64,000 nt of DNA from Serinus canaria (lineage: Eukaryota > Chordata > Aves > Passeriformes > Fringillidae): the NCBI RefSeq assembly GCF_022539315.1, contig NC_066316.1, forward strand, positions 10,121,501 through 10,185,500, written 5' to 3'. The notes below the pieces were generated by a model, which ran no database searches, was not told the DNA's origin, and was given only the letters and a program-made list of their open reading frames with translations. This document shows positions 23,051 to 36,239 of the stretch, in pieces; within the stretch, counting starts at the first letter, position 1; each line of letters begins with the position of its first letter. Position numbers and translations under genes: made by a program.

Positions 23051-24977
23051 AGCCCCCCCCAAACCCCGGAGACCTTGGGGCAGCTCAAGTGGGATGGGCA
23101 GCCGCAGAACGTGGAAGGGTGATGGGCATCCCTGTGCGATGGGAGAGAGCTGCAGGGTTAGGAGCTGTCCCTGAGTGACAGCGATGCTACAGCAGAGAAA
23201 CAACAGCTTTACTCTGCTTAGTAACAAAGCCTTGGGCTCCACTGATAGAGAACTTAAAAACCCCCACCACAATCCTTAAGAGTTTTCTAAATATCATGTT
23301 TGGGCGGTCCTGAAATGGATATTTTATTTGATCAGCTTATGGTGAGGATTTTCCTGGCACGTTGCATACAAGTGCTGGAAGCAGAATAAACCTGGCAGTG
23401 TTTTGTAGGCTTTGAGTTTTCCTGAATAAGATAAAAATTCATAGCATGTGAGGCAAAACAAAAGAGCAGACAAGGGTAGAGCTGGAGGCAACAGAGGAGT
23501 TACAGGCTGTAACAGGAGTAACAGGCTGTGGAGATGGAGAAGGAAGGAGGAGGAGCAGGAAATAGATGTCAAGAAGCTCTGATGAAGAGGACAAAGAATG
23601 CCAAAATATCTTGGTACTGGAAATGCTAAATGTGGCTTTGACCAGTAATTTTTAAAATGCAGGCCTGGACAGCAAGGCTTTTTAAATTCAGACCTTTCTA
23701 AGCCTCTCAGCTGATTTCTTTACAGTGGTGTTCTTCATGGCCTTTGCTCTTTTGCAAAGGCACCAGGGAGACACTTCTGTGGGCTGGCAGCAGCCTTGTC
23801 AGCGCTCATCCCCTCTTGCCCCAAACTCCACCCATCCAGACCAGATCTGCTGTCAAGGAGAGGTTTCCTTTTGGTATGTAAGGAAAGTAGGCATGGTCCA
23901 TGCAACATATTTCTGTTGATGGTGAGAACAGAGATCAGGAGAAAAACTGGGAAGCTGTCTTTCTTAGTTGGGTGGCCTTAGTTCTGGGGATTTATCATAT
24001 TTACAGTTGTACAGCTTATATGGTCATGAGTATGCTACTCCTCCACAGCATTGTTTTCTTTTAATTATATTGATTTCAGATTGCAAAATCAGGCAACAGG
24101 CATTGTTAGAAAGGAAAATCCTCTTCTTGGACTTGAAAAATTCTTCTGCTTTTTATTATCAAGTATCTGTTCTCCCTGGGCTCCTGAACCTACACATAAC
24201 TCCTCAGGAGTCTCAGAATGTGATTATTACAAGGCTTGAGTCAATATTCAGTCAGAGCCCTCCAATTTTCCTTTATAAATTTCTATAATAGACTGATTTT
24301 TATCCACTCTATCCTGGTGTGAATACAGAAGTGAGAGAGCTCTGGTCCAAGGAAAAGCTGTGGCCTTTGATGGAGTTTTCAGCTAAGAATTTTTTCATTT
24401 GTTGGACCTCAAAGTGATGCATTTAAAGGAGGTTTTATTGCTCATATGAATTCCAAGAAGGCACTTGTTTGAAGGAATGAGTTTGAAGGTTTAAGGTGAA
24501 GAACTTTAGTGCAAATGTGATAACTTTACAATAAATAAATTGGCCTAGACAAGCTTGTTACAACAACTCAAAAAATGAGACCCAGGGGGAAGTAAAGTGA
24601 TGTTATTTTAATACACCCTTTGTTGCAGATGTGCCCCTGGGGTGTGAGGTAAAAACATCTGAGTGGCTAATGAGAATATTTTCAGTTTCTCAGGCCAGCA
24701 TGTACTTTTACCTTCTGGAGGTTTAGATCACTGAAAGGACAAGCAACAGCTAAATAAACACTCTTACAAGTCAGTGACAGAGGAAATCCCATATTGTGTG
24801 TTACTCACAACTGGCTATGCACTACTTGTATCTTATTGTTCACATATCACAAAAATATCATTGGGATTTCTAATAGTTCAGCTGGACATAGAATGTGTAC
24901 TTGCACTTTATGCACAGATAGTTTCAGCATTACTTCAGTTTCTGCATACAGAGCTTTCTTTTTGTTGCTTTTCCTAG
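23051..24977. other. Noncoding flank, GC falling back to background
   Basis: The C-rich edge of the minisatellite gives way to ordinary AT-rich DNA by about 23250. A GGA-rich low-complexity patch lies at about 23520-23560. No gene or transposon was recognised. A pyrimidine-rich tract ending in TTTTCCTAG at 24977 forms a good splice acceptor for the candidate exon that follows. Confidence 0.5.
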
Positions 24978-25129
24978 GTGTGTGTTGAGGTAGAAATCTG
25001 TATAATGCATGGCTGAAGACAAGGAGTTTATTTTTGCAGCTCCATCCTGGAGCCCAGAGGAGCATCATCTCTGCTGGAAAATTTCTTTCTTTGGCAGAGC
25101 CTCCCTGGCAGAGAGATGTGCAGAGACAG
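24978..25129 (+). other. Candidate exon of a small spliced transcript (speculative)
   Basis: The interval is bounded on the left by a pyrimidine-rich acceptor ending TTGCTTTTCCTAG. On the right is a near-consensus donor, GACAG followed by GTAAGG at 25130. An ATG at 25009 opens 40 codons plus one base up to the donor. The start context is mediocre: G at +4 but T at -3, with a very short upstream ATG frame at 25005. The peptide begins MAEDKEFIF and resembles no family I recognise. Joined to the candidate exon at 25315 the frame stays open and ends after 62 codons. It could equally be a noncoding RNA exon or a chance pair of splice motifs. Confidence 0.2.
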
Positions 25130-25314
25130 GTAAGGGTTGTGTTTGCATGTATGGCTGTCCTGAAGGTATGAAAATCTTTCATGACCTCCAAGGAATGGCT
25201 GGAGTTAAAGCTGTCTGACAGCAGAATTTATGTGTGCAGAGGCTGCAGGTGGAATTGAGTCAAGAAGGTGAAATGATTTCCTGATTTGCTTTTCTCTGTT
25301 CCTCTGTCTTGCAG

Positions 25315-25382
25315 CCCCACCAAGCTGTGGTCTCACAAGGGCTGTAGCTGAGTCTGAAGAAATCCATGAAAGCACAGTGTGA
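25315..25382 (+). other. Candidate downstream exon, ending at in-frame TGA (speculative)
   Basis: A strong acceptor (pyrimidine-rich CTGTTCCTCTGTCTTGCAG) ends at 25314. A CTGAT branch-point-like motif lies about 30 bases upstream of it. The implied intron, 25130-25314, is 185 bp, which is acceptable for a bird. Spliced to the donor at 25130, the frame from the ATG at 25009 continues for 22 more codons (one split by the junction) and stops at TGA 25380-25382. The exon itself would continue past the stop. Only transcript data could establish this. Confidence 0.2.
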
Positions 25383-27175
25383 GTTGTGAGTTCCTTGTGC
25401 TTAGAGATCTATAAATGTTTAACTTCACTTTAAGCCTTCCAAATGACCAATTTGTGTCAGATTTTGAAAATCATACCCTTTAATGACTCTCTATGGTGAT
25501 TATCAGTAAAAGCACAGAACAGAAAGCTTGTTGTTTTGTCCTTAGCAGTATTAGGGACTAGGTGCTCTTAAAGTTTTTTTTTGAAAACATTTATAAATTT
25601 GATTTGCCTCCCCCTACAACTACCTTTGAGATGAGTGAGAGAAAGACAGAATCAGGCTTTTGGAGCCTATGGCCTGTTCTGCACCTTCTACCTCAGCCCC
25701 TTAATGACTACAGTAACATATTGACTGTTACCCCAGACCCTCAGCTGCTCTGGATCAGCAAAGCTGCTGTGCCTCTAATGGAGAAAGGGTGTTTGGCAGC
25801 AGCTAGAAATGGGACTCAGGGTATTTACTTAGGCCAGACCTTTATCTTAATTGTCTCATTCATGCCTTTGGAAGTGGGGGTTATGCAAGGTGAAGTAATC
25901 ATAACACTTGAATTTCCTGAGATTTGAGTGCTTGGTTTCTCAGCTGATGTTGCCTTGATGTTTTTCCAACACTACCAATCTCATCCAGCTGTTTTATGGC
26001 TCCCACTCCCAGTATCTCATATCCTTTTGCCATTGCTGGACTTGGCATGCTCTAGAAGAGATCAGGGCTTCTGCAGGGTGCCAGATTTTTCTTTTTAAAA
26101 ACACTGGCTTATGCTGATTTAGACAGTGCAATTTTAGGCACTTTGTCATGGAAAGCTAATGCCACAGGTTCTGAAACAGAAGGCCCTTGAGTAAAACTAT
26201 AATCCTAGCTTGGAGCAAGAGGCAATAGACCTGTCAGTAACCCAGTGGCATGGGAAATGCTGCTGTAATTAAAGTTCACTCAGCTTTTCCCTTATAAATC
26301 TCTGTAATAGAGGCTTTGTGTGTTAGTGCAGCCATTTCAATTTATGTTGTTTTGAAACTAGGTAATCAGATTGTCAACTTCAGTGGGATCATTTCTCCAT
26401 GAACATATTTAGCAAAAGTATGCCTAAAATAATCACAACCCGTTCTTCTGTGTGGTGCTGTAAAAATAACAAGAATGGTTTTCAAGCCTGCCCGCTCAGG
26501 TTGTTTGGGAAGCCTGTAAGCTCAGGTGCAAGACTAGGGAGACTTACAAAATTATAAAAAAACTTGTAATACTATTTTCTTTTAGGTGAGCAAGATTTTG
26601 CCTAAAGTTAACAGGGTTTTTATAAGCTTTTGAGAGCTTTTGATAAGTTTTTTAAAAAGTACATTTACTGTTAATATGTTGTAAATACATAAATATCTTT
26701 ATTTATGAGGTTTAAACAATACTGTGTTTTTTCCTATGAAAAAAATTTCTATAAATACTGGATTTTAAATACCTCTTGTTACATGGAGTGGCCTAAGATC
26801 TCATTGAAGTCAGATACTGGGTGCAATTAAATGTAAAGCTTTTAAACTTTTTAATCACAGAATTATTATTCATTTTTTCAAAGGTTAGAGAAAAAACCCA
26901 AACCATATGTACTGTGCCTTCATGTGAGTGTTTATTTAAATTGTTTGTAAAATAAAAACCCCCAAAGAAATGAAAATCTGTTCAGTTTGCAGTAGCAGAA
27001 GTGGCAAAAATTGCCACATGAGTCATTAAAAAGGAGTAATTCTTCTGTCTGAAGGGTTGAACCATTGAATTGGAATATAAAGACTTCACAATGGCTCAGA
27101 ATTTTGCCTCTAGTAAGAGGTAGAGAAATATTATTACTTTTTAATTTTTAAAATTTCTCTGGGTTTTTTTCTGTC
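25383..27175. other. Unique noncoding DNA
   Basis: No gene or transposon was recognised. The open frame at 25562-25927 (+), 121 codons, matches nothing I know. The sequence becomes notably AT-rich at about 26560-26960. Confidence 0.5.
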
Positions 27176-27192
27176 TTTTTTTTTTTTTTTTT
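27176..27192. repeat. Poly-T tract, T17
   Basis: A run of 17 T sits within a T-rich neighbourhood that also contains GGGTTTTTTTCTG. Confidence 0.9.
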
Positions 27193-30100
27193 AAATTTTT
27201 TCCTGTCTGCTTAATACAGTCTGAGATTGTCCTACCTAATTTTGGGCACCATTGGTTAACTCATTCTGAATTAGCTGTAAACCCTTTTTAGATGTAACTT
27301 ACAAATACAGAGCTCTGCAGTTGTGTTCAACTTCAGACAAAGAAGTTTGGATTCTCTTGTTTGGCCATCAACACAGTAAATACCAGATTCTTGATTTAGG
27401 TTATTTCATTTCAGTCAAAAAGGATTGTTTGGATGTGTAAAGGATTTTCAGCAAGGCTTGCAGCTCAGACATTGCAGCACAGTGCCCAAACAGACCAAGG
27501 AGCAATTCTCACTTGGACTCTGCAGGAAGTGTCTGTGGCTCTGCAGCGCAGAGCTTGGGAAATATTATTAAGATCTGGTATCTGTAAACTCATGGCTAGC
27601 CACTGGTCCTTATTCATCTCCTCAGAAAGTGGGAACAAGTGCAATCCCTGTTAAACCCTAACCAAATTTTGATTCTGGAGATAACACAGGGAGCAGATAC
27701 TTTCATGATGCCTTTTGCTGGACCCAAGGGATAAGAATGAATGGAAAGGAAAAGAAAGTTACTGATGAAACTGGTGGAAGAAAGGGAAGCTATGCATTTA
27801 TATCTTCTTTCAGTTCCTCTCTCATAAGTATAACCACCACTGGCAAAATTAGGACACAAGAAAATGTTTACCAACAAAGTTAACTGATGTGCGTGGAAAA
27901 GCAAGAGGTCACCTCGGCACCTCCTCTGAGCATGGGGTATCCTTGCATAAAAGCAGGTTAACAGCGTGGGTGAAACATTGGAAAAATAATTTTTTATTCA
28001 GCTGCCTGCAGTTTTTTATGTTCTGCATTAGTCATGTGCCAATGTGCAGGGACCTCAAGGAAGGACCTACTCTCCATATCACTTTATCCTCTGATTCTCT
28101 CCTCCTTCAGGGTGGCCTTGGCTTTCCCCAGTGTGGTTTCAAATGGGGTGCATTGGCCTCAGTAATCTGACCTTGACTAGCCTAGATGACATTATTAGCA
28201 CGAGGCAGAACTCTGAGGCAGAACTCTGGTGAGGAAGGGATGCGTTGAACATTTCACATGGCAGAATGTGCAAGACAGGCTGGAAATTCAGTGTCCTGTT
28301 GTGCTTGTTAAATAGCACCACATTTTCAGCACTTCAGCCACACATGAGGCAAGACCATTCTTTATTCTCCCAGCAATCAAGACTTTTTATTGTGGTAGTA
28401 ACCCAAACAAGTAGAATTTGTTATGTTTTTGACACAGCCTAGAAGTGCCTTTCACTTCTTGTGTGTTCTCCCAAGACACATTTTATCACTGAAACCACAT
28501 GAAATATGCTGAAAAAAGTTTAAGCAGTAATGTGGTAAAGTTTCTGTTTGCAAGTTTGTTGATAAGATTTTCACCAGATTTATTGTAGTAGTAGCTATAA
28601 TAGCCTTGTAGTTGAGAAATTCTCCTGCTATTTTCTGCTACTGCTTTTTTTGGATAGTTTATATTATAAATCAATTGACTTTAACAAATTAGGTAAATTA
28701 AAAAATTCTGTTTATTACTATTAAATCAGTAAAAGCCCTCACTGAATTTTGTGGTCGCCTTTGCATTTGATAAGTCTTGTTGTTTAAACATAGATGTGAA
28801 AATGAGTTCCTTGGTAATGGTAGATTTTAATCACAAAGACTCTTCATAAAGAGATTTGCTTTTAATTTAAAATCAGTTGAAGCATCAGCTCTTTAAGGTT
28901 CTGCATTGTACTCCTCCTCCATCACCCAAGACTCAGCCTATAACAGTAGTAGGTATGGTTAAAAGATACTGACTGCTCCTTTTGAATATCTGGAAGGTTT
29001 TTAATTAATAGTTCCACTGGAGAAACAGGCTGTATTTTAGACATGAATTCCCTCACTTTTTACAACTAAAAGATTGAACCTGAGGTTTTAGAAAGTATAT
29101 TAAAAAATATATTGCATATGTATTATGTATTGGTAGTGTCTGTAGTCCTATGGAATTACTGTATGTGGAATTTTTTTACTTACTATTGACCAAAGATGCT
29201 GAAAAGGAGCTCTTGGGAATACCTGTGAAAGGAGGAATTGCACTAGTTTATGATTGAGGATGAGGCAGTGTGCAAAGCTGATCCAACAGAGGTTTTTAAT
29301 TGCATTTTTTTTTCCAAATTTCAAAGCATGTCTCTGATATTTATTGTGTAAATAGTTTATTTTACTACTGCAAGTGTATTATTCTCCATCACTCCTCTTC
29401 CTTTTGTCATAAAGATCAGTATTTCCCCCATTGGAAACTCCATATCACCTCGGTGATTTCTGTGGCTTTTATGAAAGTGTAATGTTAAAGTAATATTTGC
29501 AGCTATAGGTTTAGGATAATCTGTAAAGAAAAAAAAAATTCCATTTCTCCATGAGACCATTCATGTTTTGTTCAAGATCAGTGGGAATCTGCCATGTTGG
29601 TGTCCCAAGGAGAAAATCAGCTCCTTCTGGAAGTTCAACAACAGGTAAAACTGCTAATTTTGAATGCCTGCCACCCTCTTATTAAAAAGTGCAATTTTAA
29701 GGGTAGCAAAAACAGCAATTACTTTGTTTGAATGGTTTTAGAGTTCTTGGTCTGAACATTTCCTTCAGAGATTCTTTGAATTTTTAGCCAGAAAAAAGCT
29801 GATGCAATTAGTGGGAATATTATTTGAAAACACATTTATGTGTCAAACCATATGAGCAGAATTTGAATGAAATGAGTTCAAGTGTGATGGTGTATCCTGT
29901 GGTGTTCTTCAAAAAATATTAAACACCTTTACCCTGTACAAGTGCAAATTATTATTCCAGAGTATATTATTACACTGCATTGCTCCTGTAGCTATAGCAG
30001 TACTCAGTGTGCTGAAAATGACTGGGAAAGTACTTTTCTACACTGTAAGAATAGCACTATGGTCTTAATTAAGTGATTCATTTCAGTAGAATATGGATTT

Positions 30101-30345
30101 TAACTTGATAATAGTCCCTATCAGCAAGATAAATGCTAATTTGTAGGTGGGAAATTATAGGAAATAAGCATCCAGGCAAAGTGGGAAACCATGAGCCAGT
30201 CCCAGTGTTCAATGCCACTGACATTACTGCTGTTGCATCTAACAATTCATGTGGAAATAAGAACATAATAAGTAAGAGAGGGCAGTGGCAGATGGACCCC
30301 ATCTGGAGTTAAGGACTTAGAGCAGCTCCGAGAGTATAAAAAGGC
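27193..30345. other. Unique noncoding DNA
   Basis: No gene or transposon was recognised. A 13-bp exact tandem duplication (GAGGCAGAACTCT) lies at 28202-28227. Open frames are all under 100 codons and occur on both strands. Confidence 0.5.
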
Positions 30346-30369
30346 TTTTTTTTTTTTTTTTTTTTTTTT
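30346..30369. repeat. Poly-T tract, T24
   Basis: An uninterrupted run of 24 T is followed by GTTTGC. No retrocopy body was recognised beside it. Confidence 0.9.
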
Positions 30370-33300
30370 GTTTGCTCTTGAATTAAACACCTTTTAGTCC
30401 AGAGGAGCCTGAAACTACTTCCTCATGCAATCCTACTGACTTCTGGTGATCCCAATATTGGCCACACACACCTGAGATCAGCACAAATGTCCAAACCAGG
30501 TCCTTCCTCACCTTTCTGTAGTGGTAAAGAGGCAACAAACCAAGGTTCCAGCTTGGGAGAGCATGGTTGGGGTGGGGATAGAAAGAAACCAAGGAGTGTT
30601 AGAGGAGCAGGAAGGGAAAATTGAGTTGATATCATGGACACATCAAGGAGAGGTGTTAAGTTGCTCAAGGAGCTTGAAACTCTTCCATTCCTGAACATCT
30701 CTGGCTGACTTTGAGAGCTCAGAACATGTTTTGAATCTGGTATTTGTCAAGTAAACAAAATTCCAAGTTGGCTCTGGAGACAAATGGTGCCAGGGTGGCT
30801 GAGGCATTGGAATGTGGGGTTTGGAGCAGCTTTCTCAGGCAATCTGCAGAGGAGGAATAACTGTGCACAAGGAGTGGAAACCAATGACTGCAGTTGTGGA
30901 GAGCTTTTTAATTTTGGGTGTATTTTCTGCTGCTTATCAGAAAATGACTGGATTATCTTTACTTTCTTATAATCTGAATAGAACCTGATTGCAGTGCTGG
31001 TACAGCAGATTTAGTAATGAATTCTGGAGAGTGCTTATGAAATTGTTTATTATGCAGTAATCACTTAAACACTTCCCTTGTTACCAAAATTCTCTGAAGT
31101 TGTTGGGATAAATAAGACCCCCTAACACTGTGTTTTAATGTTAGTGAGTAAGGCATTGTTTTATTCTTGTCCAGGAGGTGTGTGTGGCCCAGAAAATTAT
31201 GGACTTGTTTATACATTTTTAGCAATCAAAGAAATCAATGCTCATTGGCTCTAAGTTATGTAATTCACTTCATTAATTAGTATTCTATTCTCTACTGGTT
31301 ATTGATTTCTCACTTTTCTTACTAATTAGTTAGGAAAGTTATATCAGTTACAACACCCTGTCTAAATTCCACAACGGATCTTCAGGTGTTACAAATGTGT
31401 GCAACATTTTCTGCAGGTATGAAAGTTAGAAAAGTAAATCAAACAGGTATCTTTAGTTAATAACAATGTAAAATGATTTCATTTCCATTTAGGTCCTAAA
31501 TCCTCAGCACTGTTAAACTTGGCATGCCACTGTAACTATTTATATTTATTTTATATATCAATGTATCTTTCTCTTTAGAGTTAGACCTCCATAGAAGTGT
31601 ATGAACATCATGTTAAACTTGGAAGGGAAATGTGATGCCAGGAGCAGTAATCACATCTTCTTTCATGATTCAGGCAAAAAGAATTCTGCTCTGTATGACA
31701 GTGAGAACTTTGATTCTTACTGAATTTTCTATGGTTCTGTAAATGCTTGAAAGAAATGGTTTATTCTTATGTTTGCACCCTTATTTAGGGAACAACAGGT
31801 CTATTGAAATTTGTGAACTGCCCTTCAAGTCCATTTGTAGGGTATTAAGTCAGCAGGGAGATTTCTCTCTTTGCCCCCAGGTAATATTTTATGCTTGACC
31901 TTTAAAATGGAAGTTGTTTCTTTGATGTAAACAAACCAAAAGTCACTGAAGAGGAAGCTGTAAGTATTAAAGAAGTTGAAATAAGTGAAATGCAGGTAAC
32001 TTTTTGGATAACAGCTATTTTTGTTAAAGTCTTATTAAAGACTACAATTTGACACATTTAGATTTTTCTATCTGTCTGCATCTGGTTGTGAGATTTGCCT
32101 GTTTTTTTTTTCTTAGTAACTGAAGCCACAAATTGTAACACAGTATGAAATAACTTTTTGAATCCACTAATTAAAATGTTTTATATTTTTTCTAATTAAA
32201 GAAATAATGACAAGAGTCTAAAACACTCACTTCCTGAGAAAGGGTGTCTAAGCTAAGACCTTTTGCTGGTGAAATTTAGCTTGACAAAAATGAATTCCAT
32301 GAATATCAGACAAGCCAGGACAAAGTCTAAAGTTTTCAGGAATACAGTAAGTGTCTTCAAGGCCTGAAAATCAGGTGTGTAACTGGATATAAATTGTCAT
32401 TAAGTAATTGACTTATAGGGGTCTCATTTTAGTAATGGGTGACACAGGGTAGCAGTGAATCCTTAACAGGACTCCTGTGCTCCTCCACAGGAGTGTTCAT
32501 TTTCACCCTCTGAATTTTATGAGATGAGGGAAGAGTAAATTTGTCTGAAAAATATCTGATATTGGGGACCTGAGACCTCAGGGAATACACAGTTCCAAGT
32601 GAGAAACACATTGCTGACTTTATTTGAACTTGCTGTGGTCGTGTGCTGTCCAGAACTCTAGAGGACCAAATCTCCATGAATTTGGCTAAGATTTTACCAG
32701 CCTGTCAGGGCATCAGTGATGCTCATATCTAGAGATGTTCCCTTATTAAGGATTCTCATTCTGCCTTGTATATTTTGACTGCCTCTAAGCTCTATTTATG
32801 GTGTACTATAAATATTTTCACATCAATTTGTCAGCCAGCAACAGTAAAATCAACGAACTCTGATTGCTATCAGTCCCCCATAAAAGCTAGTTTATTTTTT
32901 TTACTTTTGCTCTTAATTGCAATGATGTGAGGATTGAGTCTTCTTTACAACCCTGTAGTAACAGATTATTTATGTCATCTTTCACATTATTTATATGAAT
33001 GAAGGCTTCTTTAATAAGAACTTCTATGAAAAGCTCTAAGTCAAACCCCAAAGGCCAGAAATTACTTTTAAATACTTTTGCATTTCAAATGACTTCCTAC
33101 TTGTCAGTAAATATAACCAAGCTATATTTCAAACATTACCAAGCAACTTTAAAATTTTATCCTGTTCTCTTACCCAATTGAAGCTATGCTTGTTTTAAAT
33201 GTCTATGATGAGTTTCACAGTCTTGTTATGGAAAGGTTTAATTTTCTTTTGAGTATTTTCCAGGCACTTCATTTAAAAATGGAAACAGAATTCTAGCTAT

Positions 33301-36209
33301 TTCGTGTGGAGTTGTGGCCCTGATCAGGGTTCTTTTTTTCTAGTAGTAATTAAACTGGGGATTTAATTAAACTGTGAATGGATTTAAAGGAGTGTTTATT
33401 ACAGAAATTCGTGCCACAATTGCTGACAGCTTCTTGGTGCTAGCAGTGCTCCTTTGCTCACTTCCTGTTGAAGTTGGGCTTTTGCCAGGCTTGTTTCCAG
33501 GGATGGATTGGAGATCCTCCTCCTCAATAGCATTTTCTTCCACCAAAATATGAGTAGCTTTGACCACTGAACCCACAATAAGCAATGAATACATGTGGAG
33601 CTGGTGCAGATAAATTGTTCTCATTGCCAGTTTCCCTGATTTGATCAGAATATCTTGGAAGCTCCTAAACAGCAAATTCAAGTTTTGAAGATTTATTTTC
33701 TAGCAGGTTTATTATGAAAACAATGTGTAGGAGGGTGACAGGTCTTGATTACTTTTCTGTCTTGTAATTGTGGAAGTCCTGCTTTTTCTTAATGTTTGCT
33801 CAGGTTGCCCAGAATCACATTGGAATAAATTCAGTTTGTGACAAGAATGTGAGTGTTGGATGAACATATTGTAATATCTGGAATGATATTAGTGTTCTGA
33901 GAGCAGTGGGGTTTCATGTTAGGTCCATGATCAGCAGGCAGTGGAGTGCTCAAAGGTTTGTGGGTAGGTAGTCCTATATGTTTATTTATAGTGCATGGAG
34001 TTTTTTGAGGAGGGCTGGATGGCTTTTTTTTGGATTTTTTTTTTTGATGATAGTGAGAAGATCCGTGCAAGAGGCTCCAACTTCTCTCATGTGTTGAGAC
34101 TGGAAAAGGAGAGGTTTGACTTGTCCCACTCATTGACTAATAAATGGACTCATTAAGGGAATGAAAGGAAAATAGGATTAAGTTACTGCAGGCCCAGTGC
34201 TTGCCTGACCACAAATATGAGTTGGCTGAAGGTGATTTATAAAGAAGTTAGAAGCACATCAGAGGGTACAGGGTCTGGAGTGTTAAAGACTGCTATAAAT
34301 TCTCATTTACCTGCATTTTGCTAAACCTGAAAAACAGCAGTGAAGTTTATTACTTCTTATTCACTTCTTGGGGAGCTTCTTGGGTTGTTTAGGTCAGATT
34401 GCCCAGACCTAGACAGATTGATCTAGACAGATCAGCCAACTGGTCTAACAGTTTAGGAGGAGACCTAGAGCAAAGCCCATTGAACAGTTCTGACAGAAAA
34501 CTGCCATCTTACAACTTATAGACTGCAGGGCAAGCTTTTGGAGAGTGATGTTTTTCCATGCCCTCTCTACCCTTGTTTCATAGTAAGTTACTGCTGCCTT
34601 GTGTACGTTTTTTCTACCCTGTCCGACTCTGTGGTGAGTCAAACCAGGGATAAAGCACTGAAACGTGGCTGAGCCAGCTGAGATTGAGCTGAAGAACTTT
34701 TAGGAACATGGTGTGCTTCAGCATAGCCCTTGCTTGCAGCTGTGAATTGGGCCAACAGTAATGAGGCAGTTAAGTGACTAATTATGAAGATTAAGGACCT
34801 GCTGGGATTTTCAAAATGATTATGAGTTCTATTCCTAGCTTTAAGCACCTTTATAAATCAGGCCCTGCTCCTGAAATTTGCATCTAGATGCCTAAGTGCC
34901 ATGGGAATCCATGGAATCTGAATATAAGCATGGAAAACAATGCAGTCCCACTCTTGGATTCTTGTTCCTTTTTTTTCCCCCCAGGGTTATTGCTATTAAA
35001 ATTACGCATCTTAAACATACAAATGACTGCTTGCAGGGTGCTGATATGAGCTGTTTTAGGTGACATGAAACATCCAACTCATGTGCTTTGAGTAGCTCAT
35101 AAATGTGTTAAGGAAAATGTAATTGCTAAATTTTGCTCTATGGATTCACACTAGTTGATTATAAACAAAATGGGCTGGTAATAAACAAACAACTGGAACA
35201 CACTTGCTCTTTCTACCCCATGCCCCTGGGTGTTGACTCTTTCACGGAAGACAGCAGGTATTCCCTTGGAAAGGTGGATGTTTGCATTGTCTGGGTGTTC
35301 ATAATAGATGATTCTTTTTGGGGGGTGCTCAGGTGGTGTGCAAACATACTGAAGTATTTTTTTTGTGCATCACAAAAATGAGAGGAGAAAGTAGTTTTTG
35401 GGCTTTTTCTATTATATGAAAATACTCTTTGTATGTGAGGCAGGCTTTATTAAAAGAAGTGAGACAAAAGAAACCAGAAAATTGCTTTGCAGTGTTCTTA
35501 TAACATTGAGTGAAACATTTTGCCTAAAATGATGACTAAAGGAATTTTATATCATAGTCATGTTATAATGGGAGCCTGAAGAGAGAGGGGTACAACTGCA
35601 GCATTGGAATCAATGGCATAGGAAGCACAGGGAGGGAAACCAGTCAAACTCTTGCTTTGTGTCATAAGTCAGCAAGTAAATAATCTTGGAAATCAGTGAA
35701 TCCCAAGAAGAAGAATTGAATCCCAACTAGAGAAATATAGTGTAAAGTAGATAGTGCTGGCAGCAAATCACCAGTCAGTTGTTAAGGAAAGCATCTGTCT
35801 TGGATGTGTCCCTGATATATGGGAAAGTGTCCTCTTCTGGCACTGTAGGTGTGTTGTGGAACACATTTTGCCAGCACAAATGCCTCTGTGGCTTAAGGAC
35901 ATGATTCATTAAAGTTGCTTAACTCTAAAAAAGAGTCAGTTCAACTTTGGAAAAGTTTATATTATATTGTCTCTCTGACATTTCTACCTTTTTAAAAAAT
36001 AACTTTATAACGTTTTGGGAATTCAGAGACAAAGTTTTGTCACAGGATAAGTGGAATTCCTGTCAGTAAACCAGTAATCCAAGGGAATGGTTATTGGGAG
36101 ATTTGAATGATATGGAATTTAATGAGTGGGGTATAATAAATGCTAATACACATGGATTTGTGGGAAATAAAACTTAAGAATTTAGACATCCCTGCTTTGA
36201 GACTCTATA
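30370..36209. other. Unique noncoding DNA
   Basis: Nearly 6 kb without a recognisable gene or transposon. The minus-strand frame at 33367-33681, 104 codons, has a more protein-like mix of residues than most frames here, with an acidic stretch near its middle, but it matches no family I recognise and has no clear splice or promoter context. The sequence near 34850-34900 (GATGCCTAAGTGCC) faintly recalls ancient reptile/bird repeats but cannot be assigned. Confidence 0.5.
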
Positions 36210-36239
36210 TTTCATTGATAAAGGCATTTATCAATGAAA
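36210..36239. repeat. 13-bp perfect inverted repeat with 4-nt loop
   Basis: The left arm TTTCATTGATAAA (36210-36222) and right arm TTTATCAATGAAA (36227-36239) are exact reverse complements around GGCA. This would form a tight AT-rich hairpin. There is no context to suggest a function. Confidence 0.95.

Noticed and set aside
21607..23272. Long open frames on both strands (up to 384 codons) encoding 12-residue repeats
   Set aside because: They result from a stop-free 36-bp unit whose length is a multiple of three. Several frames are open at once on both strands, and 35-bp units break any single frame, so no frame shows coding selection.
33367..33681. 104-codon minus-strand open frame with a protein-like composition
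   Set aside because: I could not link it to any family, and there are no clear splice sites. A protein search and cross-species frame conservation would be needed before calling it.
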